NCBI GenBank assembly: GCA_023052935.1
Contig: CM041294.1
Location: forward strand, 20,732,635-20,796,634
Direction of reading: 5' to 3'
Source of the DNA: Piezodorus guildinii
Taxonomy: Eukaryota; Arthropoda; Insecta; Hemiptera; Pentatomidae
Length of the DNA stretch: 64,000 nucleotides
Shown: in pieces, positions 46,206 through 57,122 of the stretch
How positions within the stretch are numbered: the first letter of the stretch is position 1
Layout of the letters: each line of letters opens with the position of its first letter
Notes under the pieces: generated by a model
The model's database searches: none
What the model was told of the DNA's origin: nothing
Seen by the model: only the letters and a program-made list of their open reading frames with translations
Made by a program: the position numbers and the translations under genes

Positions 46206-47110
46206 TTTACCTTCACTTACCTATGTATGAAATATTAATTAAGAGGAAGTATTGCGATCGTAAAAATTTTCGAATTTCGGTTTTCAACGGAAATACACGT
46301 TTTAGGGGACCCTAACCCTGAGTCCAAATAACCAAGTCCCGAAAAAAGGTCTGTGTGTGTGTGGTAAGTCTAGCATAAAAACGAAAAGTCATACGAAAAT
46401 GATATTTTATATCTAAGACACCTGTACGCCCCAGATGTTATTGCAACTTTTTCATCAAAATCAGCTAACCAGAAGAGCCACTTTTTATCCCTTTTTACGA
46501 TTTTCTCAAAAAACGGCTCTAACGATTTTGATTAAACTCGCTATATCAATGTAAAATTTAATATGCTTTAATATCATGTAGGTTTCATTCTTATTGAAAT
46601 AGTACTACAGGGCTTAAATGCCGATATTTTAAATTTTCTTCCTCTAAAGTTCCTTTAATTGTGTACATTCTAAAAGATTAACCATATCATCTTAATGTAA
46701 TTGATGAAGGACGGCTAAATATACAAGTTGGACGAATTTGATGACCAACGAAAGGATTAAAGAGCAAAACTATTCTTTTATGTTATATTTAATTTTTTGA
46801 TAATACGAACAGTAATATAGACGTATGATATACCGTTGAATAGAGAAAGATTTTAGAAAAAATATTATCTGACACAAAAAGTAGTAAAAGGTAATATATA
46901 GTGACGAATAGGGAATAAACTTGTTCCTGGTTTATAATTTAATATAATTATATCATTTAATCTAAAACATATGCTTCCAATGAAAATGAAATCACTTTTT
47001 ATTAAAATAAACTTAAAATACTTTTTAAATTGAAGTATAGATAATAATTTTTAAATTAATTTTAACAGTAGTGGTAAGTGAAAGTCGTGTGTAGCCCGCA
47101 CCAGATTTTT
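46206..47110 (+). repeat. R element copy 4 (full length)
   Basis: The left palindrome is weakened (ACCTTCACTTACCTATGTATG), otherwise it matches copy 3 in order. The right end is GTAAGTGAAAGTCGTGTGTA then GCCCGCACCAGATTTTT. More diverged than copy 3, so of a different age. Confidence 0.8.
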
Positions 47111-47309
47111 TTGGTCTATTTGTGTTTCGTGATTAATCTGATACCATTGCCATAATGTATTTATATTTGATAATCAGGTGTATAATGAATGATCCATATT
47201 GATATATTTTAATTTCTAAAGCCTTTTTGAACGATTCAGTGGAGGATATTGTGTTTAGTATGATACTTTCTATGAGTTTACTCTATTGGAAGGGCTGTTC
47301 ATCAATGTC

Positions 47310-47470
47310 ATTAAGATGATATGGTAAATCGTTTTGAGTGTACAAAATTAAAGGTAGTTTAGAGGAATAAAATTTAAAATATCGGCATTTAAGCACTGTC
47401 AGATTATTTGAATCAGAATAAAACCTACATTATATTAAAGCCCATTAAAATTTACATCAATACAACTTTC
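47310..47470 (-). repeat. R element fragment
   Basis: AAATTTAAAATATCGGCATT, then AAGCACTGTCAGATTATTT, then AAAGCCCATTAAAATTTACA: the internal part of R on the minus strand. Confidence 0.65.
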
Positions 47471-47475
47471 TTTAT

Positions 47476-48186
47476 AGAAGACTACTGTACAAGATACTCT
47501 AAAGATAATAGAAGAAAGACCGAGAGAAGACCCTAGCCACTCAACCATTATCATTTAGTCAAGTAATAAAGATTCAAATTACGTAAAGAATCATAACAAT
47601 AATTCTGATATAAATAAACCATTTATTTTAGAATTTAATATCAGTTTAATTGGATCTTTTGAATTAAAACATGCCACGGAAGAGATACCATTGGGTATTG
47701 TTATCTTCCTCATGCCTGACATGCCCTTTTTAAATTGTAACATATCTGACATGCAATCAACTGATTGTCATATGTATGCAAATATCCTGTCAGGTGTGAA
47801 TAAATGACTAAAAATATATATATATATATATATATCATAGAATACAATAAATTCTAAGAACTAAAGGGCTACAGGCAGGAGGAACACATTCTCCCTTCCT
47901 AGAACAGAGGAAGTCAGCATACAAAACATGGACCCCTTATATCTTAAAAGAAGGACTCAAATTGAGCATACAGTGCGAGATATTTACGTAGAACACATCA
48001 AAGGAGATGGAAGACTACTGTACAAGATACCCTAAATATAATGGAAGAAAGACCGAGAGAAGCCCCTAGCCACTCAACCATTATCATTTAGTCAAGTAAT
48101 ATAGATTCAAATTATGTAAAGACTCATTAAATTAATTCTGATATAAATAAACCATTTATTTTATAGTTTAATATCAGTAAATTGGA
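47476..48186 (+). repeat. Direct repeat pair of about 180 bp around a Jockey 3' fragment
   Basis: 47476-47656 and 48010-48186 are about 90% alike by eye (AGAAGACTACTGTACAAGAT to AATATCAGT..AATTGGAT). The first copy ends exactly where the Jockey 3' UTR fragment begins. Confidence 0.8.
47657..47815 (+). mobile_element. Jockey 3' UTR fragment (same family as 35015-39554)
   Basis: CTTTTGAATTAAAACATGCC at the start is identical to the 3' UTR of the full-length Jockey. It has the hairpin ATACC-ATTG-GGTAT at 47685-47698 and ends in a (TA)n run. Only the UTR was copied, an extreme 5' truncation. Confidence 0.88.
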
Positions 48187-48989
48187 TAAAACAAAGCTCT
48201 AGGGAAAATATTACAATTTCAGTTCATTACTAAAATAAATAATTTTGGGTAATTTAAAAAAATAATTATCCATGCCCCAAAGATCTAAATATCTTCACTG
48301 TGTGTGATTCATTAACTATATATAGGTAAGAGAAAGTAAAAAGCAATTTCCACAAGAGCGTTACACCAATTACACCAATTACCCTCTTTATAGGAAAGAG
48401 AAATTCCAGGAACAGAACTGATGGAATAAGAACTCAATCAATCCCTAACAAGTCGGGTTAAGATAAAACTCCTCACGTGAGGTGGTGAGATAATGACAGG
48501 ACCGAGTTAGGGTAGAAGAGCGGATGGTTGAAGGACTCCACTAAGCCTGTTAGATATAACCCACTCAAGGGCCGCGGCTTCAGCTCCCACTTGGTTCCAT
48601 CGCTTTTGGGATTATACAATATCCAGCCTTCACTAATAATCGGATCCAGCCATCAAAGGAGCTGATGTGTTTATAAAGCTGTCAACACTATCGGTAACTA
48701 CCCTTCGCCCCTCCCAGCTAACGAGTTCCGGAATTGAGTCAACTCCACCCGTCGACACGTTCCTTGATGGGTAAGAATTCTAACCGCTGGGGTGGAACTT
48801 TCCTATCTAGAAAACTCTATTAACGCTGTTAAAATGCATTACTGGCATTTTAACGCCGGCCATCGATTTGTTTGCTTGCCTTTGCCATCATCAGAAGAAA
48901 GACATGAATGGTATTGAGGAAGTTGATTAAAAGACAGTATATTAATGAGAAATTATAAAAATTAAACTTTATTTTCAAGAACATAGTTA
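48187..48989. other. Unassigned sequence with a GC-richer patch at 48470-48830
   Basis: The patch stands out in base composition, has no match elsewhere in the window and no clear frame. It could be a piece of an unrecognised element. Confidence 0.35.
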
Positions 48990-50238
48990 TCACTACTACT
49001 AATATTATAAAGCTGAAGAGTTTGTTTGTTTGAACGCGCTAATCTCAGAAACTACTGGTTCAAATCGAAAAATTCTTTTTGTGTTGGATAGTCCATTTAT
49101 CGAGGAAGGCTATAGGCTATATAACATCACGCAGCGACCAATAGAACCGAAAATCTGGGGAAAAACAGGGAAAATTGACCCTGAATCCCACGATTCCAAA
49201 TGATTTACATTTTAATTTTAATAGTCTCAATTTGTACAGCACATTTCCTGATTGTCAGATACATTACATACATCACATGGGCAAACATTTAAACACGTAG
49301 GAATCGATTTACGTCAAGATCGGGTTGCGGAGAAAATCAGTATGTTCTTCTGCCACAAGAAAATAAAACCAAAAATATCATTTACGCAGAAATACTTTAA
49401 AATATTGGGTCGTCCGAAAAGTTGGTAGAGATTTTTAAAATAAAATTTACCTTCTTTTTTTTTCTACTAAAAATGAATCACGAAGCTAATGTTTATTTAT
49501 ATGCATTTAATCTCCATAGAATTAACTATATTTGCACACTGGATTCGTCTTTATTAAGGCTCAGTAGTGTAGTTTATTTCAAACCAACATGAGTGACGAT
49601 TCAGTTCATTTTCGGCATAATATGCTGTTCTTTTTTAAAAAAGGGAAAAATGTAGCCCAAACTGCACGAAAGATTCGATCCTTGTATAGCAGCGATTCAA
49701 TTGCTGATAGCACGGTTCAGAAGTGGTTTTCGCGGTTTAGATCAGGAGATTTCAATTTGGAGGACCAACCCCGGGCTGGCCGGAGTTCAACTCTTGAAAT
49801 CGAGGGTATTATCATGGTCATTGCAAACAATCCTCGAATTACTGTTTAGATAGGAGGTTTTACCTCACCCGCAGTATTCTCCTGACATCGCTCCTTCAGA
49901 TTTCCATCTTTTCCATTCTGTCCAAAATTTTCTACAAGGGAAATCCTACACTTCAGAAGATGACGTCAGAACGAAACTTTTATTGTTCTTCAGGAGTAGG
50001 AACAGTGATTATTGGAAAAAAGGGATAATAGACCTTTCAATGCGTTGGGAAAGAGTGATCGCTGACGGTGGTAACTATTTTGTAGATTAAATAAATGAAT
50101 TTTGAGCTGTTCAATTTTAATTGTTGTCCAAATTTCTTTACGAACTTTTCGAACAACCCAATATATTCTTTTAAAAAGGTCTTAATAGCGATCATAATAA
50201 CCGAAATTGACGCAGACGAAGTCGCACGCAACAGCTAG
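48990..50238 (+). mobile_element. Helitron copy 2 (contains a mariner)
   Basis: Starts TCACTACTACTAATATT after an A and ends GCAACAGCTAG before a T, the Helitron A|TC...CTAG|T pattern. The first 390 bp match the 5' part of copy 1 (AAGCTGAAGAGTTTGTTTG; helicase remnant HVGIDLRQDRVAEKISMFF). The last 77 bp match the 3' part. The mariner at 49405-50161 sits at the same base as in copy 1. Part of the helicase coding sequence is replaced or lost near 49215-49270. Confidence 0.88.
49405..50161 (+). mobile_element. Mariner inside Helitron copy 2
   Basis: Inverted repeats TTGGGTCGTCCGAAAAGTTG and TTGGGTTGTTCGAAAAGTTC, flanking TA. The frame from ATG 49589 gives MSDDSVHFRHNMLFFFKKG, STVQKWFSRFRSGDFNLEDQ and a stop. 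Later sequence reads PHPQYSPDIAPSDFHLF and SMRWERVI in other frames, so the helix-turn-helix part and the third Asp region remain, but the middle is deleted. Larger than its 449-bp counterpart at 17748, so the deletions differ. Confidence 0.88.
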
Positions 50239-50269
50239 TCACTACTACAACAGTAGCTAACCGTCAAAC

Positions 50270-50515
50270 AAAGGAATCACCTGTTGTGTTATAGCGAGCA
50301 TAACAGCCTTCTTAGCTCAAGGTCCCAGGATTTTTTAAATGGAGTACAAAATCATCGGTTATGTCGTCCTTCAGAGGTGACGAGACTGTAGGATGACAGG
50401 CAAGTGTTAAACATTCCGATCCTGATTCCTGGATATGCAAAATGTAGGGCTCCCACTGTAGCATCGTCCGATTAGCCACATTAGCATAAACGTGACGTTA
50501 AATGGATAAACAAGC
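50270..50515 (-). repeat. Dispersed repeat T, copy 3
   Basis: Reverse complement begins GTTTGTTAGCTTGTTTATCC and has TTTATGCTAATGTGG, ACGATGCTACAGTGGGAG and GAAGGACGACATAACC in the same order as at 9000-9230. Confidence 0.5.
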
Positions 50516-51309
50516 TAACAAACACGCTATCTTATTAATATGTCGATCATAGTACTAAAGGGGTTATCTCAAACTCCTCCCACACCAGCTTCTAGTCCAT
50601 CAACCTCTTCCTCGTATCCGGGCCAGTTCTGTAGGAACCCCCTCGTCTGGTGCTTTTTCTTCACCAGACCACCAACCCCTTAACTCAGCTCCTCGGTTTT
50701 TCTGCCGATCCTTTCCGGCTGCCACCTGCTTTCAGATAGTATTTTTTACCAGCTTTAAGGGTTCTAACATTCAATAATTTTCAATGCATTCTCTTAAATA
50801 AAATTCTTGCCACCAGCCATTAATAAGTCAAGGATGGCGGACAATCTTCTTCCTAGGAAAGCTTCTGCAGAGAAAATTTATTTATTTTTATTTTTTCCTT
50901 CAGAGAAGGAAAATTTCTGTAAGGCCAAATACTTATAGGCCGAATCTCCTACAGATACATGCCTTAAATTTTCTTTTGAATGTTTTGATACATTTTTTTG
51001 CTAGAACATTTGCCTGGGAGGGTAATGTGTATTTGTGAAATGTTTAAAATCCCATCCTTATCGCTAATAAAAGAAAATATAATTATGAGTAATCATAAAA
51101 AAACAATTTATTTTAAAGAACATGGTTATCACCATTACAGCATTAATTCACTAGCACCGATATGATACTATTAACACATCGATTTATGTTCAAAAGAAGC
51201 TATTGCTGTATGTCACATGCTTGTACATTGTTAGCATCATAAGTGCACTAATAGAATGTTGACTGATTTGTTATACGTCACGTAAATTGTAACTCAATGA
51301 ACATCTAAC
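50516..51309. other. Unassigned spacer, C/T-rich at 50570-50740
   Basis: A pyrimidine-rich patch (plus strand) with no coding match; otherwise AT-rich. No gene recognised. Confidence 0.4.
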
Positions 51310-51775
51310 TTTTGATCATTTCTTTCTTGTACGCTCTACTACTCTCAGGTATTCCCTACCTACTCATATCCGCCATGCTTCTTCCCTACCATCATTCAAG
51401 TCCCAGCTATTCCAGTACCTACTGTTATCCCAAACAGACGCTCAACAAGTCTGATATTTCTTAATTCTTAATTTATACAGAAAAATCATTATTTATTGTT
51501 TATATTAAACTTAGTTAATGAATCAGTGACTATGAATCACTTTCAATGTTTCATTTCATTCAACACTTTAATCTATACGAAGTTATTTATTTTAGTCTTT
51601 CATCTAATTGTATACTTTAATCCATTTTTTTTGGTATCATTGTAAATAAAAATTCAATTATAATCCTTATTCCTTTTGGCCAGACACGCCGTATATCTTA
51701 ATTGTACATATCAATTGTTCTTAAGGGACCCTGTCCTAGAATAAAAATGTTTTTATATTCTATTCTATCTATCAA
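51310..51775 (+). mobile_element. 5'-truncated LINE tail (CR1/L2-like)
   Basis: The frame reads LPTHIRHASSLPSFKSQLFQ then YLLLSQTDAQQV and a stop, the characteristic end of CR1/L2-type RT ORFs (LP..IR.A.SL..FK..L). A 3' UTR of about 300 bp follows, with GGCCAGACACGCCGTATATC and GGGACCCTGTCCTAGAATAAA. Best preserved of three copies in the window. Confidence 0.75.
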
Positions 51776-53574
51776 TAACTCAAAAACATTCTATTAAAAA
51801 AAAAATATATTTAATGTAAACATTAACTTATTTCTCTTCTTACCGAAAAGCATATCCTAACCCGAACATCATTACAATATTCTAGAATTTCGCAGCAATA
51901 TTCTGAATGAAATGATTTAGTATCTTGATAAAAAAGGGTAAATATACAACATGTATATATTCTTCTCTCACAATTTAAAACGATGACACAACACTGATGA
52001 CTTAGCAGATACCATCATCGCCAAGGTGTACATATTCCAAAGAGGTATGCATAACAAGTAACTCTATAACTCTTAGAGCACAAACTAAGCTGATTTTATC
52101 AGAATAAGACTTTACGCTGGAAGCATTTTCTCCGGAGAAAAAAAAAAAGCATTTTCTCAGATATTGCGATTTTTTTTTATACCTCTCTCCATGATAAAAA
52201 GGTACATAATACAGGAGTTGGTATGTTATAAATATTAAACTACAAATTGTGTAGGCATTAAAGATTCGAAGTAACCTTTTTTTTTTGTTAGTTTAATAAA
52301 GTGTATTTATAAATAAAAAGTATAAACGATTAACTTAACACTATTAAGACAAAAGATTTATGTGTGGAGCTAGGAACATGTATCTACGTGATAAGTCTAG
52401 TTCGAAAAAGAAAAGACTTATAAAAAACCTCAGATAAGCATAAAACCACTTAAAATCAGAGAGTTTTATCCCTATTAAACTACTTTAGTAGCCATTGCCA
52501 AAACTTTGTTTATTAGAAACAATTGACTATCTTCTAATTTTAAGTAATATTAAGGTATGTATGAAAGAATTTAGAAAACATATTCTCACTATAAAAATAC
52601 ATTTTTCGAAATATTTAAAAAAATTTAATATTGCTTTATTGAGAAATAATACAATATGTCACTATCCTGGGCCTTAAGTATTGGAGCTAAAAGAAGTCAT
52701 TCATTCCATATGTACAGGGTAAAAAAAACAACCAAAAAAAAAAAAAAAGTAAAAATAAATAACAAATGAAAATATAAAATAAATGAAATAAATTTTCCGA
52801 AATAAGATAAACAATATACAAGTACAAAATACCATTGGAAATATTAATAATTAAAAAAAAGTTAATAAATTAAAATTAAATCGATCAAAGTGATGAAGAT
52901 TAATTAATTAAATAATAACTAAAACCCTATTTAAGATATTTAAGAACATTACTAGATGTTTCTGCATGAATACAAATTATATGGAAACTTATACTATAGC
53001 TGTAGTATATGTAATAGATATTAGTAAGTGAAATTCCAAATTTTAAGGGAATAAGGAAAACCTGGGTGATGTGCACACAAGATTTTCAAGTAATAAGTCT
53101 GAAGAAATGTATATAATTCACAAGCGACTTGCGAATATGAGGGATAAAAAAAAAAAGAGAGAGAGAGAAAGAAAAAAATAAGTGGAAGAAGGGAGATGAG
53201 CTGCCAGGTTCAATGCTGCAGTAATCAAGATCTTGTCCCTGCAAACCTTCATATACACCCTCTTTTCCATCTTGAATTTTAAGAAGCAGTAATTGCGAGT
53301 TTTATCATACAGTTCAGCCATAATTAAAATATTGTGATTCTTAATACTTCTCTTGTTTTCTACAGGAGTGATTTAAATTCACAAATTATTTTCCTATAAA
53401 CTTTAAGTATAATAAGCATTGATCATTATTAGGGATGGTTAGGGAATGGGGATGGTTAGCTATCATTAATAGATAATAAGAAATAACAATAACAGTAGTT
53501 TTAAAAAATTAAAATTAAAAAAACAAAACAGGAAGCATAGATATAATTTAACACATAATATAATATAATTCAAC
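51776..53574. other. Unassigned AT-rich spacer
   Basis: No gene or element recognised. The short frames here have no family signature. Confidence 0.4.
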
Positions 53575-53815
53575 ACTATATTTTAAACCGGAAATATACG
53601 TTTATAGGGGCTCCTGAGTCCAAATGACAGAAAAAAAAGTCTGTGAGTGTGTTTGGAAACTCTAGCTCGAATACGATGATTTTTATAAAAAATAAAATTT
53701 CATAATTTAGAAGCTTATATCCCTGATATGTTTCAGCAACTTAAAAAAAAAAAAAAAAAAAATCGCCGAATCAGAAGAGCAACTTAACTTTGCAAAATTT
53801 TACATATTTTTTATA
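53575..53815 (+). repeat. R element, left-half fragment
   Basis: GGAAATATACGTTTATAGGG, CTGAGTCCAAATGACAG and GTCTGTGAGTGTGT match the left half of R. It is decayed and interrupted by an A-run at 53743-53762. Confidence 0.6.
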
Positions 53816-53834
53816 TAAATATATTTTTTTAAGG

Positions 53835-54141
53835 ATTTTTTTACTTTCACTTACTGTATATAGTAAGGGAAAGTATTGCGATTATGAAAATTTTCGGTTT
53901 CCAGTTTTCAACGAAAGTACACATTTTAGGGTCCCCTGAGTCCAAATAACCCGACCCGCAAAAACGTCTGGGGGCGGGGTGGCCGAGCGTGTTAGCGCGC
54001 GTTGCCTAACAACAGATAACCGAAAAGTGAAAACCAAATAATTACGAGTTCGACTCTCGTGCTGGGGGATTTAATCTCGGCATATATCCCCCGCCCTCAT
54101 CCCCTGGCCCGAGAGAACCCCCGTATAGCCTTCAAAGGCGA

Positions 54142-54184
<43 letters not shown>

Positions 54185-54945
54185 CCCGCAAAAAGGTCTG
54201 TGTGTGTGTGAGTGGTAACTCCGGCGCAACGATATGTCCTATTAAACCGAAATCTTATATTTAAGACAAATATACGCCCGAAACGTTACAAAACCTTTTT
54301 CATCAAAATGAGCTTACCAGATGAGCCACTTTATACCATGAATTTTGCACCTTTTTTCGATTTTGTCGAAAACGGTTCCGACGATTTTGATTAATCTCGC
54401 TATCATCGATGTAAAATTTAATGGGCTTTCATATCATGTATGTTTCATTCTGATCAAAATGGTCTGACAGGGCTTAAATGCCGATATTTTAAATTTTCTT
54501 ACTCTAAAGTACCTTTTATTTTGTTGATTCTATAAAAATAACTATATCATCTTGTTACCACTAATGAAAAACAGTTAAATATATATATTGAATGAATTCG
54601 ATACCCAACTAAAGGAAAAAGCCGAAAAAATATTTTTTTAATGCAATTTTTCGTTTTTGAACATAAGAACAGTAATATACATGTATGATATACCGTTGAA
54701 AAGCTAAAGATTTTAGAAAAAATATTATCTCATACACAAGAGCTTGTTAAAGTTGAAAACTAAGTGATTGTTTGAGATAATACTATAATAGATTTTTTAA
54801 TAAAACACATGTTTTTTATAAATTAATTTAATTAATTCTTTAATAGTTTCACGTATTTTTATCTCTAACTGTATTTGAAAATTCTTTCATTGATTTTAAA
54901 AATGGAGGTAAGTGAAAGTCGTGTGTTGCCCGCACCAGATTTCTT
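53835..54945 (+). repeat. R element copy 5 (full length, contains a SINE)
   Basis: Left ACTTTCACTTACTGTATATAG then TAAGGGAAAGTATTGCGATT; right GTAAGTGAAAGTCGTGTG, TTGCCCGCACCAGA. Interrupted at 53971-54182 by a SINE with its own target duplication, so it predates that SINE. Confidence 0.85.
53971..54182 (+). mobile_element. tRNA-derived SINE with long poly(A), inserted in R copy 5
   Basis: tRNA-like head GGGGTGGCCGAGCGTGTTAG (A box) and GAGTTCGACTCTCG (B box, about 75 nt later). A tRNA-unrelated part with CCTCATCCCCTGGCCCGAGA follows, then an uninterrupted A-run of about 38 bp (54145-54182). The TSD is GACCCGCAAAAACGTCTG at 53953-53970 and the same with one change at 54183-54200. The long A-run and TSD show a recent insertion, dependent on a LINE for its movement. 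Confidence 0.92.
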
Positions 54946-54954
54946 TTCCAAATA

Positions 54955-55630
54955 TAACAATAGTAATTTAATAATACATAGTTGGAAAGCTAAAAATTAT
55001 TAAACAAACGTTATCTTATATGCAAATGTGGAAGGTCATGTAAAGTGACGAATAGGGCATAATTTTTATAATGCCAAAAAATGTTTCCTATTAAACTGAA
55101 TATTATTATTTATAATTTTTTTTTTTTATTTCTAACTTTATTTAATCATGCCCTGAGTATATGTGGCTCTTGCGCCCTCGCTCAGCCTCCACTGGCTCTC
55201 AAGACCAGTGACGCGGCTGAATGAGAGGCGCTGGGATCTTCTGGCATTGTGCCTCGACATCCACTAGTGGATCTCGAGGTTTGATTCAGTCATCCCAGGG
55301 ACAGTTTGTAAATATTGTAAATAGGTATGAATGTGTCCATGGTTTTTACTATTATTTTCTTTATAACTATTCATTTAATTTTGTGTATATATATTTTTTT
55401 TTCTTTCTTCTTCTTTGTTTGATCTTTATTAATTTTTTTTTTTTATTTATTACATTACAGGATGAATGATTTCTTATATCTGTAATACTCATTGCCCCAG
55501 AAGGTGGCAGATTGTATTATCTCTTAATAAATAAATAAAAAACAAAAAAAAAACTTTATTTAATAGTTTTCAGGTTGATTTTAATAATAAGGTAAGTGAA
55601 AGTCGTTTGATGCTCGCAACAGATTTTTTT
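54955..55630 (+). repeat. R element, right-half fragment (contains S)
   Basis: AATACATAGTTGGAAAGCTA to the right end GGTAAGTGAAAGTCGTTTG..GCTCGCAACAGATTTTT, split by the S insertion at 55147-55551. Confidence 0.72.
55147..55551 (+). mobile_element. S repeat: retroposed LINE 3' end, copy 3
   Basis: A 13-bp TSD AACTTTATTTAAT (55134-55146 and 55552-55564) flanks it. It begins CATGCCCTGAGTATATGTGG, contains CAGCCTCCACTGGC and GGCGCTGGGATCTTCTGGCA, then an AT-rich 3' UTR and an A-rich tail CTTAATAAATAAATAAAA. The TSD and tail make S the end of a LINE. Its coding part is too short to assign a clade. Confidence 0.85.
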
Positions 55631-55964
55631 TACAATAGGTTTATGTCATTGAAATCTAGTTTTTAACTTTTTGGGTATTTGTTCCATTGAATGGCGGTTT
55701 ACACATTCTATTTTTAAAATTACGTTTTCTTTATTTGAATTTTTGAATGATATCTTTCATATTAGTAAAGTATGTGTTTGATTTAATATACCCAACTTAA
55801 AACTATTGTTTTCATATTGTTTAAAAGTTTTTTTTTTTCTCTTAGATTTGATATTAAAAATGAAATAATATAATTATTAATGAAAAATATTTTAATAATA
55901 TGAAGAAGAAGTTTTATAGGGTTGATTAAAATACAACTAATTCAATCAGGAAATAAGTTAATAA
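55631..55964. other. Unassigned AT-rich spacer
   Basis: No feature recognised. Confidence 0.4.
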
Positions 55965-56347
55965 TTTGTTAGGTTTTTTAAATTAAAATGATCCATTTTC
56001 ATTCAACTTATTTAATTTCTTATTTTCTTCTCCCTACGTTTCGGCTTTTTGCCATTTTAAAGAGATCTATAAACATCATTTTTTTTAAACTAAAAGATAA
56101 ACAACATTATTTTTTACATTCTTGTAAGGCAATTTACATACCTTTTAATATTCCATCATTATGCACTTATAAAAATATATATTTTGTCACAATTTAAAAA
56201 AATAAAATTAAAACTATAGGCTGACCTGCCCTGTCATGGTTGTTATCATCCATCACTTGACATTAAAACCAATATCTTTCTTTATCCTCATTTATGATGT
56301 AATCATCTCAAAACTATTTCAAACAATAATCAAATTTACATTTTATA

Positions 56348-56409
<62 letters not shown>

Positions 56410-56530
56410 TATAATATAAATGATGTTTATAGATCCCTTGAAAATGGCAAAAAGCCGAAACGTAGGGAGAAGAAATTAAATAACTTGAATGAAAATGGAT
56501 CATTTTAATTAAAAGAACCTACCAATACAT
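55965..56530. mobile_element. Penelope-like fold-back, second family
   Basis: Arms of about 110 bp (55965-56077 and 56416-56529) are near-perfect inverted copies from TTAGGTT through GGATCAT..GAATGAAAATGG to GCCGAAACGTAGGGAGAAG and GATGTTTATAGATC. The arms carry a hammerhead-like core (56434-56468 plus; 56031-56064 minus). A (TA)n run of about 65 bp (56338-56402) lies before the right arm. No RT is present. Confidence 0.65.
56434..56468 (+). ncRNA. Hammerhead-like core, divergent family
   Basis: Stem I TCCC (56434-56437) with GGGA (56465-56468); core TTGAAAA (56438-56444, compare CTGATGA), an extra T as in the other family, stem II GGC..GCC (56446-56448, 56454-56456), GAAA 56457-56460, stem III ACGT 56460-56463, cleavage base A 56464. 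The stems are conserved as pairs though their bases differ from those at 28730. The catalytic core is weakened, so this copy is probably inactive. Confidence 0.55.
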
Positions 56531-56620
56531 TTATTCATTCAAACAACTTTTAATTTTAATATAATAATAATTAATAATGTTTATTTACTTAATTTGTTTC
56601 AATTTACAAGAAATGAATAA

Positions 56621-56624
<4 letters not shown>

Positions 56625-56675
<51 letters not shown>
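56625..56675. repeat. (TA)n microsatellite
   Basis: Uninterrupted TA repeat of about 50 bp, followed by ACACACATACATAC. Confidence 0.9.
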
Positions 56676-56676
<1 letters not shown>

Positions 56677-56694
56677 CACACATACATACAAACA

Positions 56695-57050
56695 ACCTTA
56701 AATAAGCTCGCATATTTTCCGAGTCCCCATACCGTTGAGATTCTCCAGTGTTCTGTTCTTCAGCGGTCTTGTGTGGACGGCTCCCGCAGAGAGTTCTGGG
56801 GTAATTAAGGGATGTAGATGGCGTTGTCCTCGCCCCGATTAGTGGCCTATTGCCTCCAGTCCGTCATGAATAATTCATAGTAGCAAAGCGCCATCTCCAC
56901 AGGCACACAGCTCGGCTCTGGAGGCAAAGAGTACCTGGGATCTGCCTTAAGGGGAGGGTATTGAGCTCGCCGGTCGGATATTGGGTTGGCATAGGTCAGT
57001 GATCCGGAGCTGGTATCGGTTTTGGAAGTAAAAGTATTGGCATTTGAAAG
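56695..57050. other. Unassigned GC-rich island
   Basis: About 350 bp much richer in GC than its surroundings, without match elsewhere in the window. The minus strand is open from 57122 to 56847 (NANTFTSKTDTSSGSLTYAN region), but the start is in AT-rich DNA and no family is recognisable. Could be a host exon or a LINE 5' region. Confidence 0.35.
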
Positions 57051-57122
57051 TAACAAAATAATGTTAATTATTATCCTAAAATAATAATAAATAAAAATGA
57101 AAAATAACATAATATTGTACAC

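Noticed and set aside
45073..47110. Spaced repeats resembling an array
   Set aside because: These are whole copies of a dispersed transposable family about 900 bp long, not a CRISPR array, which would not be expected in a eukaryote.
56236..56508. Plus-strand frame of 90 residues
   Set aside because: Mostly a translated (TA)n microsatellite (alternating Tyr-Ile) within the fold-back.
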